Numbered from the stretch's first letter, positions 48,284 to 61,251 are shown. The stretch: 64,000 bases of DNA from Acanthosoma haemorrhoidale (GCA_930367205.1 OV884013.1:119637827-119701826), one strand, 5' to 3'. Translations and numbers: made by a program. The notes: generated by a model from the letters alone, not told the origin.

Positions 48284-51200
48284 ATGAACAACAACATAGT
48301 TTTAAGAGATAGAGTTGACGTCGACCTGTTAGGACATATTACTTCCCAGAGCATATTGCATTATTTAGGTGATGAAGAGAAGAAGCATGTCAGTAAGAAA
48401 AAAAACAAAGGTAGACATATCTTTAAGTTCTTAAATTATAAGATAGTTTGTATTATTAATTTGATGGTTATTGTTTCAGTTAACATTACCGCCAAATAAA
48501 TTATTAAATTTTTCACACCAATTTTTAGTGGCTAGAGTAAAACCGAAAAGTGTTAGTTTTTTTCTTACAATTATTTAATTGATATTTAAAAACCGCAAGT
48601 GTATGATGCGGCCAGCATAGGACTTATGTATTGGTTACATTTTATCCAAAACCTATTCTACTTCTTTTAATTTGCCGATATTTCAACATATACAATTTAG
48701 AAATTGATATAACAATTTTTTTAGCAAAGAGAAAAAAAAATGAGGACTTTTAATTAATCTAGAAAATAATGAAAAAAAAAAATTGAGATGTTTTCAATGG
48801 ATATATTAAATTAAACCTTCGACTCGGAGAGGATGTGAGCACAGCCAAACATTTTTTGAGGGAGAGACTATAATATTATTATAGCCTCGATTAACAATTC
48901 TTACAATCTTAGCTGTAGGTTTATACTTTCTTATATAAAATGTTCCATCAATCGCAAATCTTTGAAAGAGGAGTTCAGTGACTTTTGGTATCAAACCGTT
49001 ACTGGATATTGTAACTGGTTGGACCCTTGTATCTTGTCCGCTTATAAAGTTATGTTAGCCCAAGCGTAGCTTTTACCTTCTAATGTTTTCAGGATCAACT
49101 GAAAATTAATATCGTCATTGTTTGGTAGTTGCTTTTCTCCCTTTGTTATGCTTTGGAAGAAATCCATCTAGCCATTTCCTCGTGAATACGTGGGCTAAAT
49201 ATTAAAATATAGTTAAAAAACAAGAAAGTGGTTGTTAATAGAATAATAAATTATAAAAAAAAATATTTAAGCGAACATTGTTTCAGTAATGGATCCTAAA
49301 TTTTTTTGTTTACTAGCGATGAAAAAGAGCTCTGTACAATTGGAATTACAGTCTCCGCTCATCCTCGCCCAGTTTATTTCTCTTTTACCGATTTACGGTG
49401 TTTCAAATCCAGATTTCAACAAACTCCAGTAAGATTAACTTATTTAATTATTTATGTTTCATTTATTATTTGTTGATTTTTTTTTTTTTGATCACAGGGT
49501 CAAATGGAAAAGTTTGAAGGTGCTTTATGCGATAGTGATACTATTACTAATCTTCATGTTTTGTTTATTGTCAATTAGAAGATATGTTAAAGACGGAGGA
49601 GTGACCTACAGCTCAATCGGTAAATAAAAAACTTGCCAAATCTGAGTAAAATTTCAAAATTCCTCAAGTCAATTTAGACATTTCACTTATAAGTAGTATT
49701 TGAAGAAATGTAATTGTTAGTTAATTTTCAGGGGATATTGTTTTTTATGGAAGTTCATTAGTCGTTTCGATTTTCTTCTTAAAATTAGTGAAAGATTGGA
49801 AAGATTTAATAAGAAAATGGACCACAGTACAGGATCAAATGAATAATTTTGAATCGTCAGTAGTCCAGAAAGAAATCAAACTGATAACGATTTGCTTGGT
49901 ATGTTCGTCTATCTGTAAGTAAATTTTCAATAAGAATTTTATTCTTATCAATCATGGTTATACTTTTGAATAAATATTCACTTTCTTTCGTGTATTTTTA
50001 GTTGAGCACATACTTTCCAACACACAGTCTATGCTGATTGCTGATGAAAATGATGATCTCGTCAGAGTATTTCTATATAACAATAACATCTTCGACGTAA
50101 TTGGCTACAACACAATGCTCGCAATCATAGCATACATTCTCAATTGTCTCATCACATTGATTTGGAACTTCCCCGACATTTTTCTAACATCTGTTTCACT
50201 CTCTCTAGCAAACATGTTTAAACAGTTTAATAAGGATCTCGATTTGGACTCTAAAAATATATCTAACATAAAAGTATGTATACTTTAGCTATATATCCAA
50301 CCGCAATAATAATTACTTATGATAATATATTTCTTGTTTAAGTAATGGAAATGGCACTATTCTGTCATTGGTCGCCTAAAGATGTTTATATAGTCATATT
50401 ACTTGCATTTTCATAAATAAAATTAATTTTGGTTTGCCAGCAATATTATTGTCTTTATTACTAAATTCTCTGCCAAAGAAAAATATTTGACAGATAGGGA
50501 TTCTTAACTCAGAGTACAAATTGAACTAGACCTGCACGAGTGGAGGATCTTGCCAATCAATATAAAATATGGTTTGTTTTTACTACTTAGTATATCTATT
50601 TAATCTATAATATCTTTTTAAAAAGATACAACCGAAATTAGAGATGTAGAAAATGCAGGGACAATGTCAAAAGATAAGTTAGTTCGGGCTAAAGGCTCAG
50701 CTTAAGCTTCTTAAATGCAGTGGAATTTGATTATAAAAAACAATTATTATTGTTATATGTACGGTGTGTATGTTGCCTGCTACATGTATGGTGTGTATGT
50801 TGCCTGCTATATGTACGGTGTGTATGTTGCCTGCTATATGTATGGTGTGTATGTTGCCTGCTACATGTATGGTGTGTATGTTGCCTGCTATATGTACGGT
50901 GTGTATGTTGCCTGCTATATGTATGGTGTGTATGTTGCCTGTTATATGTATGATTTAGATGGTATATAATAGTTCCCAGATCGCCAATTGATTATCTTAA
51001 GAAGTTGTGATGAATAGAAATTAGTTTTACACAATCGAGCTTAGAGGATCTTTTTATCGTACAACAATACAAATCTCGGGTAAAATAATATCAGAAAGGT
51101 ATTAAAAGCGGCTAGGTATTTATTATACACAAAATTTCTATTTGTGGCTCTCATTTTATTTGCAATTTTTTGCATTGCTGCCTTAAAAAATCCCTGTATT

Positions 51201-54200
51201 TACTTAAGAAATGATAGTAATACCCCTTTTTCTAAAAAAGTACATAATTACTGTTTTGAACTCGAGTTCGAAAATTCAGAAAATGCGTTCAACACATTGC
51301 CACTAAGGATTTTACCAATGATCCCAGAAATTCTAGAACTACAAAAATTAATAAAACAGCTAATTTCGCAATCCACTTAAAAAAAAACCATGTCCACTAT
51401 TACACAGAGCTCGAAAAAGCAAACTAATTTTGGATGACTGATGATAACACCATAAATGAATGAACTACCTTAAACCAGCAATATATTTAAAGGCGGATCC
51501 AAAAAGGCAAAAAGAGTCCACAAAAACAAGTATAGTTTTTTCTAACTGCTCTGCTCAATGATCAGCATTCAAAACCGATGGACAAAATATCCCATGATCC
51601 AAGATCTTCTATATAGAATCAACAAAACCATCTTAACTGCGATAGGTGAAATTCTATTGTGTTGGCTTCCATCCCTTACAGGAATACATTGCAAGGAAGT
51701 AGCCGATCAAGGAAGGTACTTCTCACTCACAAACCATACAATCGAATATCCATACAGAAGCAAAGATGGAATGAAGCAATGAATGAGCCATAAAGGAAGA
51801 AAAGAGAGTTTCGAGAACACTGTGGAACAGACTCCTAAGCAATATCAAGTGATTGCCAGTTCGAGAATAGAACATATTAGGCTGATCCATATTTACGTTC
51901 TCGGTCTTAACAAACCAACCGTTGAGGGTTGTAAAATCCAAAACAAGTAGACAAAGAACTGGACTCCCGGGGAACGACTCCAAGGAAAAAGCAAGATACA
52001 TTCCATGAAAATAAGCGCAACTTCCTAGAACAAATTGACTTCTACCGACAGATTTAAATATATAATATTAAAATATTTATTATCATATATTTTAATTATA
52101 TATTTTTTATATAATTTATATTTTATTTTTAATCTTTATTTTTAACTTTTACTTCATCTTAAGGTTCTGTTAATAAAAATAGGATAATTCTGGCAAAAGG
52201 AATAATTGTTTATTTACACAAATTGATTAAATTAATATTCAAATAAGTAAGTACAAAATAAAATAACATTATTTAAAACTAAAGATAATTTGTACCTTAA
52301 TTATTAAACGCGATACTGGCCAGTGTTTCTTTGTTGATATTCTTCGATGTGTCATCTTCTTTGTGTGGTTCCGATTAGCGTCTTGAGCGTCCTTGGTTCT
52401 CGATGCATGCCGGGTGAAAGTCTGGGGCCGGTCTTCTCTTGTGCACCACGAGGCAGTACACGTACCTGGGCTAGCGTCCCTCCTGGTGCTTCCTCTCTCT
52501 CCTGCCGGGCCTAGATGAAATGAGTGACCTGCCTTAGCGTTGTTCTCTCGTTGTACCTTTCCGCTGCCTTCTTGACTCTTGACCTCTTTGGTTGTCCAAT
52601 ACTCTTTGTCTCATATATGATTACTTTTCTTGTTTTGAAGTTAATAAATTAAATATTTATATTTAATTATTGATATTATTTATACTATAAATATTAATGG
52701 TAGATGCAACGCAACGAATAGTGTTTAAACATTCATGAATCGTGATCCTCCGTTCATTTATGCCCGCTAATTTTGAGTTTATATTAAAAACACCATCAAA
52801 AATCATCACATCAAAATATCACAACAATAATGTCGTCACTAATAACCATTGATGTAACGTTAAATAATGATTAATAAAAAGAAAAAATTTTGCTTCATAC
52901 TTTGATGCGTAGACTCGTAATATTGCGAAACAAAAACTTATTTTAGTCATAGAAATGAAAAGTGCTTCCAATTTGCAAAAGGATTTAAGTAAACTTTTGC
53001 ATAGTGGTGTCTTATCACACTGACAGTGATAAAAATTTTTAGGATGGTTTAAGATAATAAGTCACTCATATATTATTAGTTGTAATTGATCAACGCTACG
53101 GTAGAGTGTCACATCATTCGTTTCATATTTCCACTAAAAATAAAATATATTTTTTTCAGGAGGTATCAATCTCTTATTGGAAAAAGAAAAGAGAAATATA
53201 CAATAGCCTATCTCTCCTAACAAAGGCAGTCGAACAGAGGATCTCTATATTAGTGCTTCTTTCATTTACAAATAACGTTTATTTCATTTGTATTCAGCTT
53301 CTCAACAGTCTCCAGTAAGTAAAACATACTTCAATACCTACAACTGCTGTGTTTTTCTTCCCACTTAACTCTCACCTTTTGTATTTCCATGGGAAGACGT
53401 TCTGTGAAAGTATTCACTGTAGGGGTTGAAACTCTTGAACCAGGGTGAGTCAAAAGCCTAGGCACTTTATTTACATTTGAGTTTGTAGAAAGTTTATGTA
53501 GAGGCTATTCTTCGCAATATATATGTACATACATATCATATATCAACGTCTTAAATAATCGAACGGAATCAAGGAGGACGGATTGATCGTACATCAATGA
53601 GAATATTTTTTCTTACTATTAGAACTAGCAAACACTATTGCACGCGTGCTTTTCTAGACGTAGCTCAGGCTTTCGACCTGATATGGCACGACGGATTGAA
53701 TTACATGCTTAAACTATCTTTAGAGAATATTTTTTCAAAACCAGCCTATCTTTCTATGATCCCATTCAACCCGGAGTTCCTCAAGGTAGCGTCTTTTATA
53801 CCAGTGTTCCCTAACATACTATGCCTATGGACCCCTTCTTTTAGCATTTTTAGCTTTTTCATGGACTTTAGCCACCATAAACCTGACCATAGCCATCCTA
53901 TATTCCAATCCTGACCCCATCCTCGGTTCCAAAGCTTTGCAGGAACACCTAGAACTATGGCTCCCCAAAAGGATTCCTGACAAGGCCTCTCAGGTCACTT
54001 CACTCTCCGCCGCTCATCCTGTCCTCCAGTATTGATGTTCAATTAACTCATTCCTGCTAAATCCCAGACCACCTAGCCAAACGACAAGAAGTGAACAGAG
54101 GATTCAAACTAAATCTTTGCCTCGTTGACAACTGTTCAAAGATAACAATAGAAAACAAGGGACTGGTTCGCACAACGATACTCCAACCGACCTGGTCGGT

Positions 54201-57200
54201 ACCAGACTACCAGACTACGGGATAGAAGTCTGGAGGAGTAATATCCTTAGCATCCAATCCAGAATCCTCCGCAAGATAGCCAATGTTCCGTTCTTTATCA
54301 ACAACCGTATCCCATTCATCCAAGGCTTAGCAACCTTCCGCTACCAGGGCTTCCATTCCCGCCTCCCTGACCATCCTTATGCTCTGTTCTCCCATCTCAT
54401 CCCCAGCAACCCAAAAAGGCGGAAGTGGCCTCGTGACCTTCTCCAAACCTGCTATTATTTTGATCTTACGAGCTCTGTGTGATACTGTGCCTAGTGAAGT
54501 AGTTTTGTTTCTTAAAGAATCAACACTAATAGACTATTAAAGTTATAAATACTGCTCATAATACTTATGTATTGCTTGCTTGAAAAACATAACAACAATA
54601 AACTTGTTTTTGTACTTAAAAAAAAAAAAAAAAAGTAGAAAAGGATTATAATCTTGATCATTTTCCAAACAAAGTTGAGCAAATAATCCCTCGTTTAAGG
54701 CATTCATTTTGATTTCATTAACTGCTTTAATTGGACATAATCTAGTGTGTCATTCAAATACACTGTGATTTTTAGCGACTAAATGTCGACGAATGACATA
54801 ATCCATTTTGTATAGCTTGTTTTAAGCATGGTAGAAAGCCTCGGTGTTATCCCACCATTGGCAGAGCACCATTAAGGAGAGGATATTACTCTGGTGTTCA
54901 GGTTTTACATTGAAAAATCTTTTTTTAATTCATTAAATACTGTTTTACTTTTCATATAAACTTTCCAAACAATTATCTGGTCGAATAAGTTCACCAATGA
55001 TGAATGGCTTAGCAATCAGCAAAGAATTTTTTTTAGGACGCACACGGCCCATCGTCATCTCGCTTAGTGTTGTCGCAATGGCGGTGTTTTAAATTGTTTT
55101 CCTTTGACTGAAAATCTTTATATTTTTTTGTCAAATGTTCCCTAACATTAGGAAGCTTAATTAATTCGTTTGATAAAGTTTTATTCCAAAGAAGGCACCT
55201 AGATAAAGTACATTTCCTGGTAACGGAATAAAGTCATATTTTAAATATTCAACACTATGTAGTCTGCATTTTCTCTTTGGTTCAATCATGCTGTTATCTG
55301 TTGAAAAAGGGCACAAATTTAAGAAATAAGAAAATAAAAAAAATATTTCTTTGGATTCGATATTATATTGATATTGTATTTTATTTTAAAAATGGTATGG
55401 CTCAAAATAACGCTCACATTTAATTAATTATTTAAGATACTTAAGCAAGGGCGCAATTTTAAGTAACCCTACTTCTACAGATTAAACGCCTCCCAGACAG
55501 GCATTTTGTTCAAAACCAGGAAACTTTGTTGCATGCACTCCACCGTCACGCACAAAACAGAACTAAATTGTTGATTAGATGCACGGCTCTTTTTATATTG
55601 TCATAATATTTTAGAGAAGTTATTGCATGTAGCAGCGAGATTCCGTTCCTGCATAGATCCATATAGATGGACGACTGTCTATGCGATGCTTGTCATCACT
55701 TGTATTTTATGTACCTTATATTATACTTAGGAGGTAAAATTAAAAAATAGCTACCAATTTATATATTTTAACTTTCATAATAATAAAAATGGATTACAAT
55801 TATTTTACTTTATATTAAACCTTTCGCGGACCTTCACCCCCCCCCCATAAAAAAATTTATCTTCCCAGCGATGACAAGTACTCCTCCCCAGGGACCTCCC
55901 GTTCCTAAGAAACATTTTGAAAACCAGATTTTTTTGGTTCGATGAATTCCCTCAATCTTTTAATTAATATTGCTATTATTTTATAAATGTGTTAGCATAT
56001 TAGGTGTGTCTTTTTCAGGCCCCTAAGATCATTCCTGCAAGTGGCGTACTTCTGCGGTTCTTTCGGCCACATCCTGTTGAGGACTTGCAGCGTCTGTTAC
56101 GCTGCTGCCAGCATCTACGAAAACAGCAAAGCACCTCTCTCCATCCTGTTCTCGGTACCCTCCGAGCAGTACAACTCCGAGGTGAGTCATATTGGGGGAC
56201 CCCCCCCTCCCAAAAAAAAATAACCTTTTTCAGACAGTCTGAATCAGACACTTGAAGTGAACACTGATCTCTCTCTCTCTGCACTGGTCCTTGTTGCTCT
56301 ACTCGAACCATGGCTTTCTTATTCAACTACCTCTGCATCTCTCTTTCCTAACCTTGCTATGTTTTAGTCTGGGATTCTCAGACCCCATAACTTCCTAGTA
56401 GGATGCTCTGGCTTCGTCCCTCTAAAACTAGCACATCCTAGGAAGGGACCTCTTCCATCCAGCCGACGGTCTCTAGGGCCTTACAAAACTTACCTGGTAG
56501 CGTCTCCAGGCAGCGGTACAGTCTGCCTCTTTCCGATTCACACTCGCCTTTATGTTCCGGAAGGTTATGTCCTAGCCTGTACTTTTCTCCTGAACATAGG
56601 GCACTGTCGGGGCGCACCTTCTAAGATATTATGGAGTCAGATCAATAAACAAATACGAATTAAGCTGCACGCCGACTAGGCCGCCAGCAAAGGTCAAAGA
56701 CCACAGGTTTATTCATATCTCTTTCTGGCGCCCGCCGGTCAGTGGCTTGGTCGACGAGATCTCCTCCGGTGGGCACCCCGAAGTCATTATATTATTAGGT
56801 GTGTTTACCCGTGAATATATTATTTTATTATCGAAATAGTTGTGCACTGACAGAACAGGACAGTTTTTAAAAGGCCACAGGTCATGACCGCGTAAACTCG
56901 AACTTGATGATTAGGATCACCTAAAGGTATCGTTCTACAAAATTGTTCAAATGTTTTATTGAGGAACGTCTCAGATTTAGCCATTAACGGGTTAAGCAGG
57001 AAAACTGGAATAAATAAAACTATGTTTGCCAGATCAAGGTCTCTCGCATCCATCACATTGTACCCTAACAGCTCATTTTTTGCCTCATAAAAACTGTTTG
57101 TCTTATTGTCACCCTATGCAATGCGTTTTTGTTTTTAATCAACATTAAGATGTTCAACAATGACCAAACTCTAGGTTACGCGCTATGTAAATAAATGTAC

Positions 57201-58671
57201 TGCTACATTCGACGAATGCGAGGTTTCTTTTAACAAATGTATTTACGGATACCACTTCGCGTACCGATACACCAATCTATCTGATACACATCTGTATCCG
57301 AATACATAAAACTCTATTGCAATATATATAAAGGATATATCTTTTCTAAGGATACATATATCCGATATCTATTCACCTCACTTACCCACGAACACCACGC
57401 TGTTACGCTCTAGTTGAATAATTAGAATATTATATTAGCCGCCACCTGTGCAGTAAAGTCCTGGCAACCCTAAAAAAAAAACAATTTGACAGCTGACAGT
57501 TTAGGGTTGGTAAAAATGGAGCGTTACACGATAGAACAACGTGTCTTTATTGTTGAAAATTTTCGAAAATTTCATACAAAATATGGTCGGTATTTATTTG
57601 ACTTCAACTGTGAAGAGCTTAAAAATTTAGGGAGTCTGGATCAGTTGGAGACACTAAACACACTGGTCGTCCAAAAACAAGCCGTTCAAATGTCAATATC
57701 GAAGAGTGTTGTTGAAAATCCAGGAACACAAAGTCGGCGTCGTAAACACAGTTCTTTGTGCCGAAATTGGAAGATATTGATGTGGCCAATATGTGGTTTC
57801 AACAAGATGGTACCACATGACATACAGCCCATGAAACAATTCAAACACTGCATGTGCCAACAAAGTCGTGGAGGCCATTTGCCCGACGTGTTATTGCATA
57901 AATAACCCTATCCTATTTACTTTATAATTCAATAAAAAAAAAAAATGTGTTTTCAATTTAAATCAAATGTTGCGTTAATGCTGGGACACCCTTTATATTG
58001 AGATGTATCAGAGGATGACCCACTGGATGCTTTGTTAGATAGAGCTTCAGAAGGCTGCCAACAGGAGCACTTATGTTGAGCAAGTGTCGTCTGTGTGTCT
58101 AAATATTTGTGGATGTCTGTGTATGTTAACAATGTTTTTTTTTTTTTTTGTATGAGTGCGTTATCAAATGTTAATATAATAAATTTTATAGTTATGAAAG
58201 TCTGCGTGGTCCGGTTTTAAATAATCGATAGATTAGATGTGTATTAATAGATTTTGTACGAAGGTTGAAATGGTTCAGTTAATGTAATATATATATAAAT
58301 TTTCCTTCTATTTTAGTTACTGTATATTTATATGTAAATATTTTTTATTAATTAATTAATTTTAGGTTCAGCGGATGATAACGCAATTATCGACGGAGAC
58401 ATTGGCCCTAACTGGTTGTAACTTTTTCACCGTCACTCGTACACTTATGCTAACGGTAAGGTTATTTCTTTTTATGTTTTATTTATAATAATTTATAATT
58501 GTTCTAATCTATCTCTAGATTATTGAAATGGTTTCGCAGATCGCAGGTACCATAATCACCTACGAAGTTGTCCTGGTCCAGTTCAACGGATTGACCCCGG
58601 ACGACAGCCGACAGTCTCCTGTGATGGCGACAACTGATCCCGCTTTTAACTTCTCTAGTACGTTCAGTTGA
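48284..58671 (+). CDS. Gr: Sugar-type gustatory receptor (Gr5a/Gr64 class), nine exons
   Basis: Exons 48284-48410, 49287-49428, 49498-49619, 49732-49914, 50002-50273, 53160-53314, 56019-56181, 58366-58455 and 58519-58671 join in phase through GT-AG sites into 468 residues, the usual size for this class. Insect gustatory receptors are seven-helix ligand-gated cation channels in taste neurons. Class marks: QSPLILAQFISLLPIYGV before the first helix, SSIFEHILSN after the third, the block VEQRISILVLLSF..NNVYFIC in the sixth exon, and the hallmark TYEVVLVQF in the last helix (432-440), of the form TYxxxxxQF. The N-terminal 43 residues are supported by phase and by the cytoplasmic tail expected in the family; MDPKFF at 49289 is an alternative start. 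AATAAA at 58735-58740 follows the stop by 64 bases. Introns 5, 6 and 7 are swollen by repeats. The frame is intact, so it is probably functional. Confidence 0.9.
50752..50953 (+). repeat. 27-bp minisatellite, about 7.5 units
   Basis: The unit TATATGTACGGTGTGTATGT plus TGCCTGC repeats in gustatory receptor intron 5. Three variants differ at two sites (TATA/TACA and ACGG/ATGG). Because 27 is a multiple of three and the unit lacks stops, three forward frames stay open, which explains the open frames here; they are not genes. Confidence 0.93.
51540..52035 (+). pseudogene. Non-LTR retrotransposon RNase H fragment
   Basis: The frame includes LLCWLPSLTGIHCKEVADQ, matching the RNase H signature W(V/I)PSHxGIxGNExAD with Leu in place of the conserved His and Cys-Lys for Gly-Asn. 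A following RSKDGMKQ is consistent with the linker. Catalytic substitutions and stops mark it as dead. Lies in receptor intron 5. Confidence 0.65.
52084..52838 (-). repeat. Unclassified 0.7-kb interspersed repeat, copy 3
   Basis: The inverse of the family at 11176-11905: on the minus strand TTGTGATATTTTGATGTGAT, AACTCAAAATTAGCGGGC, CAAGAAGGCAGCGGAAAGG, AATAAACAATTATTCCTTTTG and AACAGAACCTTAAGATGAAG occur in order, and the AT-rich tail also aligns. The GC-rich middle is longest in this copy. Confidence 0.7.
53595..54634 (+). mobile_element. 5'-truncated Jockey-like retrotransposon with poly(A) tail
   Basis: AFLDVAQAFDLIWHDGL (about 53650-53700) is the RT motif FLDxxKAFDxVWHxGL; a shifted frame then gives QPGVPQGSV. 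Near the 3' end FRYQGFHSRLPDHPYALF and KRRKWPRDLL match the C-terminus seen at 60316-60450. It finishes in a run of 17 A at 54618-54634, consistent with target-primed insertion. Frameshifts show it is dead. Lies in receptor intron 6. Confidence 0.8.
54640..55100 (-). pseudogene. hAT transposase relic (ZBED5/SCAND3-like)
   Basis: Minus-strand frames read IKAVNEIKMNALNEGLFAQLC and, upstream, RRHLVAKNHSVFE and LLIAKPFIIGELIRP, in the order expected for the hAT transposases related to ZBED5/SCAND3 (AKPFTIGEEL.., then HREHL..., then IKIVNFIKA.PLN). Stops interrupt all frames. It abuts the Jockey poly(A) tail. Confidence 0.65.
56190..56800. other. GC-rich patch in receptor intron 7
   Basis: Markedly less AT-rich than its surroundings, with a CT microsatellite at 56268-56281. 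It resembles old transposon sequence, but no motif or repeat end is recognised. No coding exon is supported. Confidence 0.3.
57438..57993 (+). mobile_element. Mariner-superfamily element copy 2, 5'-truncated
   Basis: Same family as 16275-17120 and 61252-62115. It starts at GCCGCCACCTGTGCAGTAAAG, missing the first 35 or so bases and the left terminal repeat, and ends CTGGGACACCCTT followed by TA. It shares with copy 3 the internal deletion joining CGGCGTCGTAAACACAG to TTCTTTGTGCCG. Lies in receptor intron 7. Confidence 0.88.
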
Positions 58672-59116
58672 ACAAATTGAAAATGTAATGTATCATTTTT
58701 TTTTGCATTTATGTAAAATATGATAGTAGCCAATAATAAATAGAACAATGTTTTTTTTTTAATGCATATTTTCCAAAAACTCTATCCTTGAAAAAATATC
58801 GATAACGAAAGGTTTTCTTTGCTATTCATTTAAATCGTTCTAGATATATTCAGCCCGTTTCGCAAGTTTTTACACAAAGTCACCGTCTACGATACGATAC
58901 AGTATGGTAATGAAATAAAAAATCAAAAAAAACTTTATTCTGATAATTGTTCCCATAAGAATAACAAAAAGGTATAAAGAAAAATTTCTAGATGTCATAA
59001 GTTTGAGGATAATCTGTCTCTTTTGATTATTCTGTAACATTGGGCTGGATTTTTGACAATCCAAAATTTACCACCTGTAATTTTAATTTTGAGTAAATAA
59101 AAAAAAATCCGAACAC
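58672..59116. other. Receptor 3' region
   Basis: Probable 3' untranslated sequence to about 58760 (AATAAA at 58735), then AT-rich sequence with nothing recognised. Confidence 0.4.
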
Positions 59117-59401
59117 GTGACCTCTCCTTTGGCCAATGAGCGTGAGCCTGTTGGCGTTGAAGAAGGAAAGGTTAGTTCACGCCTGTCCTTGAGTGATGGA
59201 CGTACTCACGTTCGTGGCGGTTATTTTAGAATTATTGAAGAACAATTGTACTACAAAATAAAGAAAATTTCCACTGTTAACATAGTGGTGGGGGCCGCTT
59301 CAAGAAAACGGAATTTAGCTGAAGAATCATTGGACATACCGATGACAAGAAGAAAAATAGGAAACGAAGTATGTAACAATATATGTACATATATAGTATA
59401 A
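59117..59401 (+). other. Open frame or possible exon of unknown function
   Basis: 94 codons with balanced composition unlike the AT-driven frames around it; GAAACGAA|GTATGT at 59369-59370 could be a splice donor. The peptide (SRKRNLAEESLDIPMTRRK near the end) has no motif I recognise. It could be an exon of an unrecognised gene or transposon coding sequence. Confidence 0.2.
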
Positions 59402-59889
59402 TTATCCCTACTTTTTAACTTAAGCTATGTTGACACAAGTTTTTAGATACGATATCAAACCGACAGCATAATACTAAATGAACAAAATACCTGGGTAGCC
59501 TTTCTGTAAAAATAAATACAAATTTTAAAATGGTACAACAAACCTGTGGTATAATCACGATGAAATTTCTTCAAATAGTTTTGTTATAAAAAACAATTTT
59601 TGGGATCAGTCCACATAATCAGTTTTTTTAGTTGACTACAAAATCAAAAATGTTATTCAATTTCAAGCGCTACCTCCAGTCTTCTTTTAGATTTATTGAA
59701 TTCTTTTTGTACTTAACTACGTACATTGTCAAATGTTTGGGAATTTAAACATGTTGTTATGTTAATGAAACTTACTGACTATTTTCGAAATCTTTGTCAC
59801 TAGATTGAGCCAACGAGGTATTAAGTTAGTTAAAAAACAAATTAAGACAAACAAGGAAGGACACTGAGATAACTGTTTATTAGTTATTC

Positions 59890-60625
59890 TAGTCCCTTCC
59901 AAGTTCATGAAAGTCCATAGTAACCTATCCAACCACCCTAATCACAGTCATTGCACTGCAAAACTCATCCCTATAATCCTCCTCGGAGACTGAAACGGCA
60001 GTGGCCTCGTGACCTGCTATAAATGCGAGGCAATGGGGGTCCTGGCAATGGCCAGTTTCTCCAATCATGTCCTGAGCGTATGTGGCTCTCACGCTCTTGG
60101 CCAGCCTCCATTGGCTCGTATCCGGTGACATGGCTGACGAAGTAGCGTGTGGGGCTTCCCAAGACTCCGCTTCCTCTTTCGCATGCGAGGGAGGTGACAA
60201 CCATTTGGATTTGGGAGGTCTCTGGGCTGTCTGTAAATTATGTATGAATGAGCGGGTGAATGAAAATTTTAAATATGGTCATAATGATCTTAATATACCT
60301 TACATTCTCGAACTCATCCCTTCCAAGTTCATGAAATTGTATAGTTACCTATCCAACCACCCTAATCCCGTAGTACAGTCATTGCACTGCAACACTCATC
60401 TCTATAATTCTCCTCGGAGACTGAAACGGCAGTGGCCTCGTGACCTGCTATAAATGTGTGACAGTGGGAGTCCTGGTAATGGTCAGTTTCTCCAATCATG
60501 TCCTGAGCGTCTGTGGCTCTCGCACTCTTGGTCAGCCACCGCTGGCTCGTATCCTGTGACGCGGCTGACGGAGGAGCGTGGGAGACTTCCCAAGACTCCG
60601 ATTCCTCTCTCGCATGCGAGGGATT
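59890..60625 (+). mobile_element. Tandem Jockey-like 3' ends (direct duplication, about 300 bp)
   Basis: 59893-60190 and 60316-60622 are diverged direct copies: TTCCAAGTTCATGAAA, CTATCCAACCACCCTAATC, GACTGAAACGGCAGTGGCC and TCGCATGCGAGGGA recur. The second copy encodes FMKLYSYLSNHPNPVVQSL and RRLKRQWPRDLL then a stop, the C-terminus of a Jockey-like ORF2; the rest is 3' untranslated sequence ending near AATAAAGC at 60646. Confidence 0.7.
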
Positions 60626-60719
60626 TTTAATGTAATTTTATCATAATAAAGCTGATTAATATTAGATTAATTGGGACTCTCGCTCAAGTTTATAAAACGG
60701 ACTGAAAAACGTGACTTGA

Positions 60720-61190
60720 ATCCATTAGGACTTAAACTATTTAGCCTGCCGTGGAAGGCCACTAGCACTAGATGAGGAGGTATTAAGATGCGGCAGACGA
60801 CAGATCCTGCTAGGGGGCAAAGATGTAGGGCAGAACTAGGGGTCCTGGCAGAGGGCCAGAGGAACTGACCGATCTGTGCCGGTTCACACGGTTCCCGCCG
60901 GTTCTGTATGCACACCCTAAGGGCGGAAAAGCCGGGAAAGCCTTCAGTTTCCACGAGGGCGGGGGCGCATTGATATTCGGTCCTAGGGGCCAGGACGCGG
61001 TTCCCACGGGATACGGGAGAGAGGTCGTGGATAGATATCTCACGGTAGCCCCTACATTAATTGCCTGCCTATATCTGCCTGCCTGCCTGTCCACTTGCCC
61101 GCTCGCTCGTTTCTCAATTCGCTCTCTGTGTGCGCAACATGGCATCTGTAACACCTGAGATCTAAGATTTTAACTCTCATTAATCATCTA
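60720..61190. other. GC-rich patch of unknown origin
   Basis: GC-rich sequence with a short CCTG repeat at 61060-61090. Overlapping open frames on both strands follow from base composition. No motif is recognised; probably transposon-derived. Confidence 0.3.
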
Positions 61191-61251
61191 CCAAGTACCT
61201 ATCTTTAGTCGTAGTCTAGTAGAATGAAAATTAGGAAAAACACGCAAAATA

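Noticed and set aside
50715..50969. Open frame for a YMYGVYVAC repeat protein
   Set aside because: It is the in-frame reading of a 27-bp minisatellite; two other frames are open too, and it lies in an intron.
56004..56326. Overlapping open frames on both strands around 56.0-56.3 kb
   Set aside because: They are alternative frames of receptor exon 7 and adjacent GC-rich intron; only the frame that continues the receptor is real.
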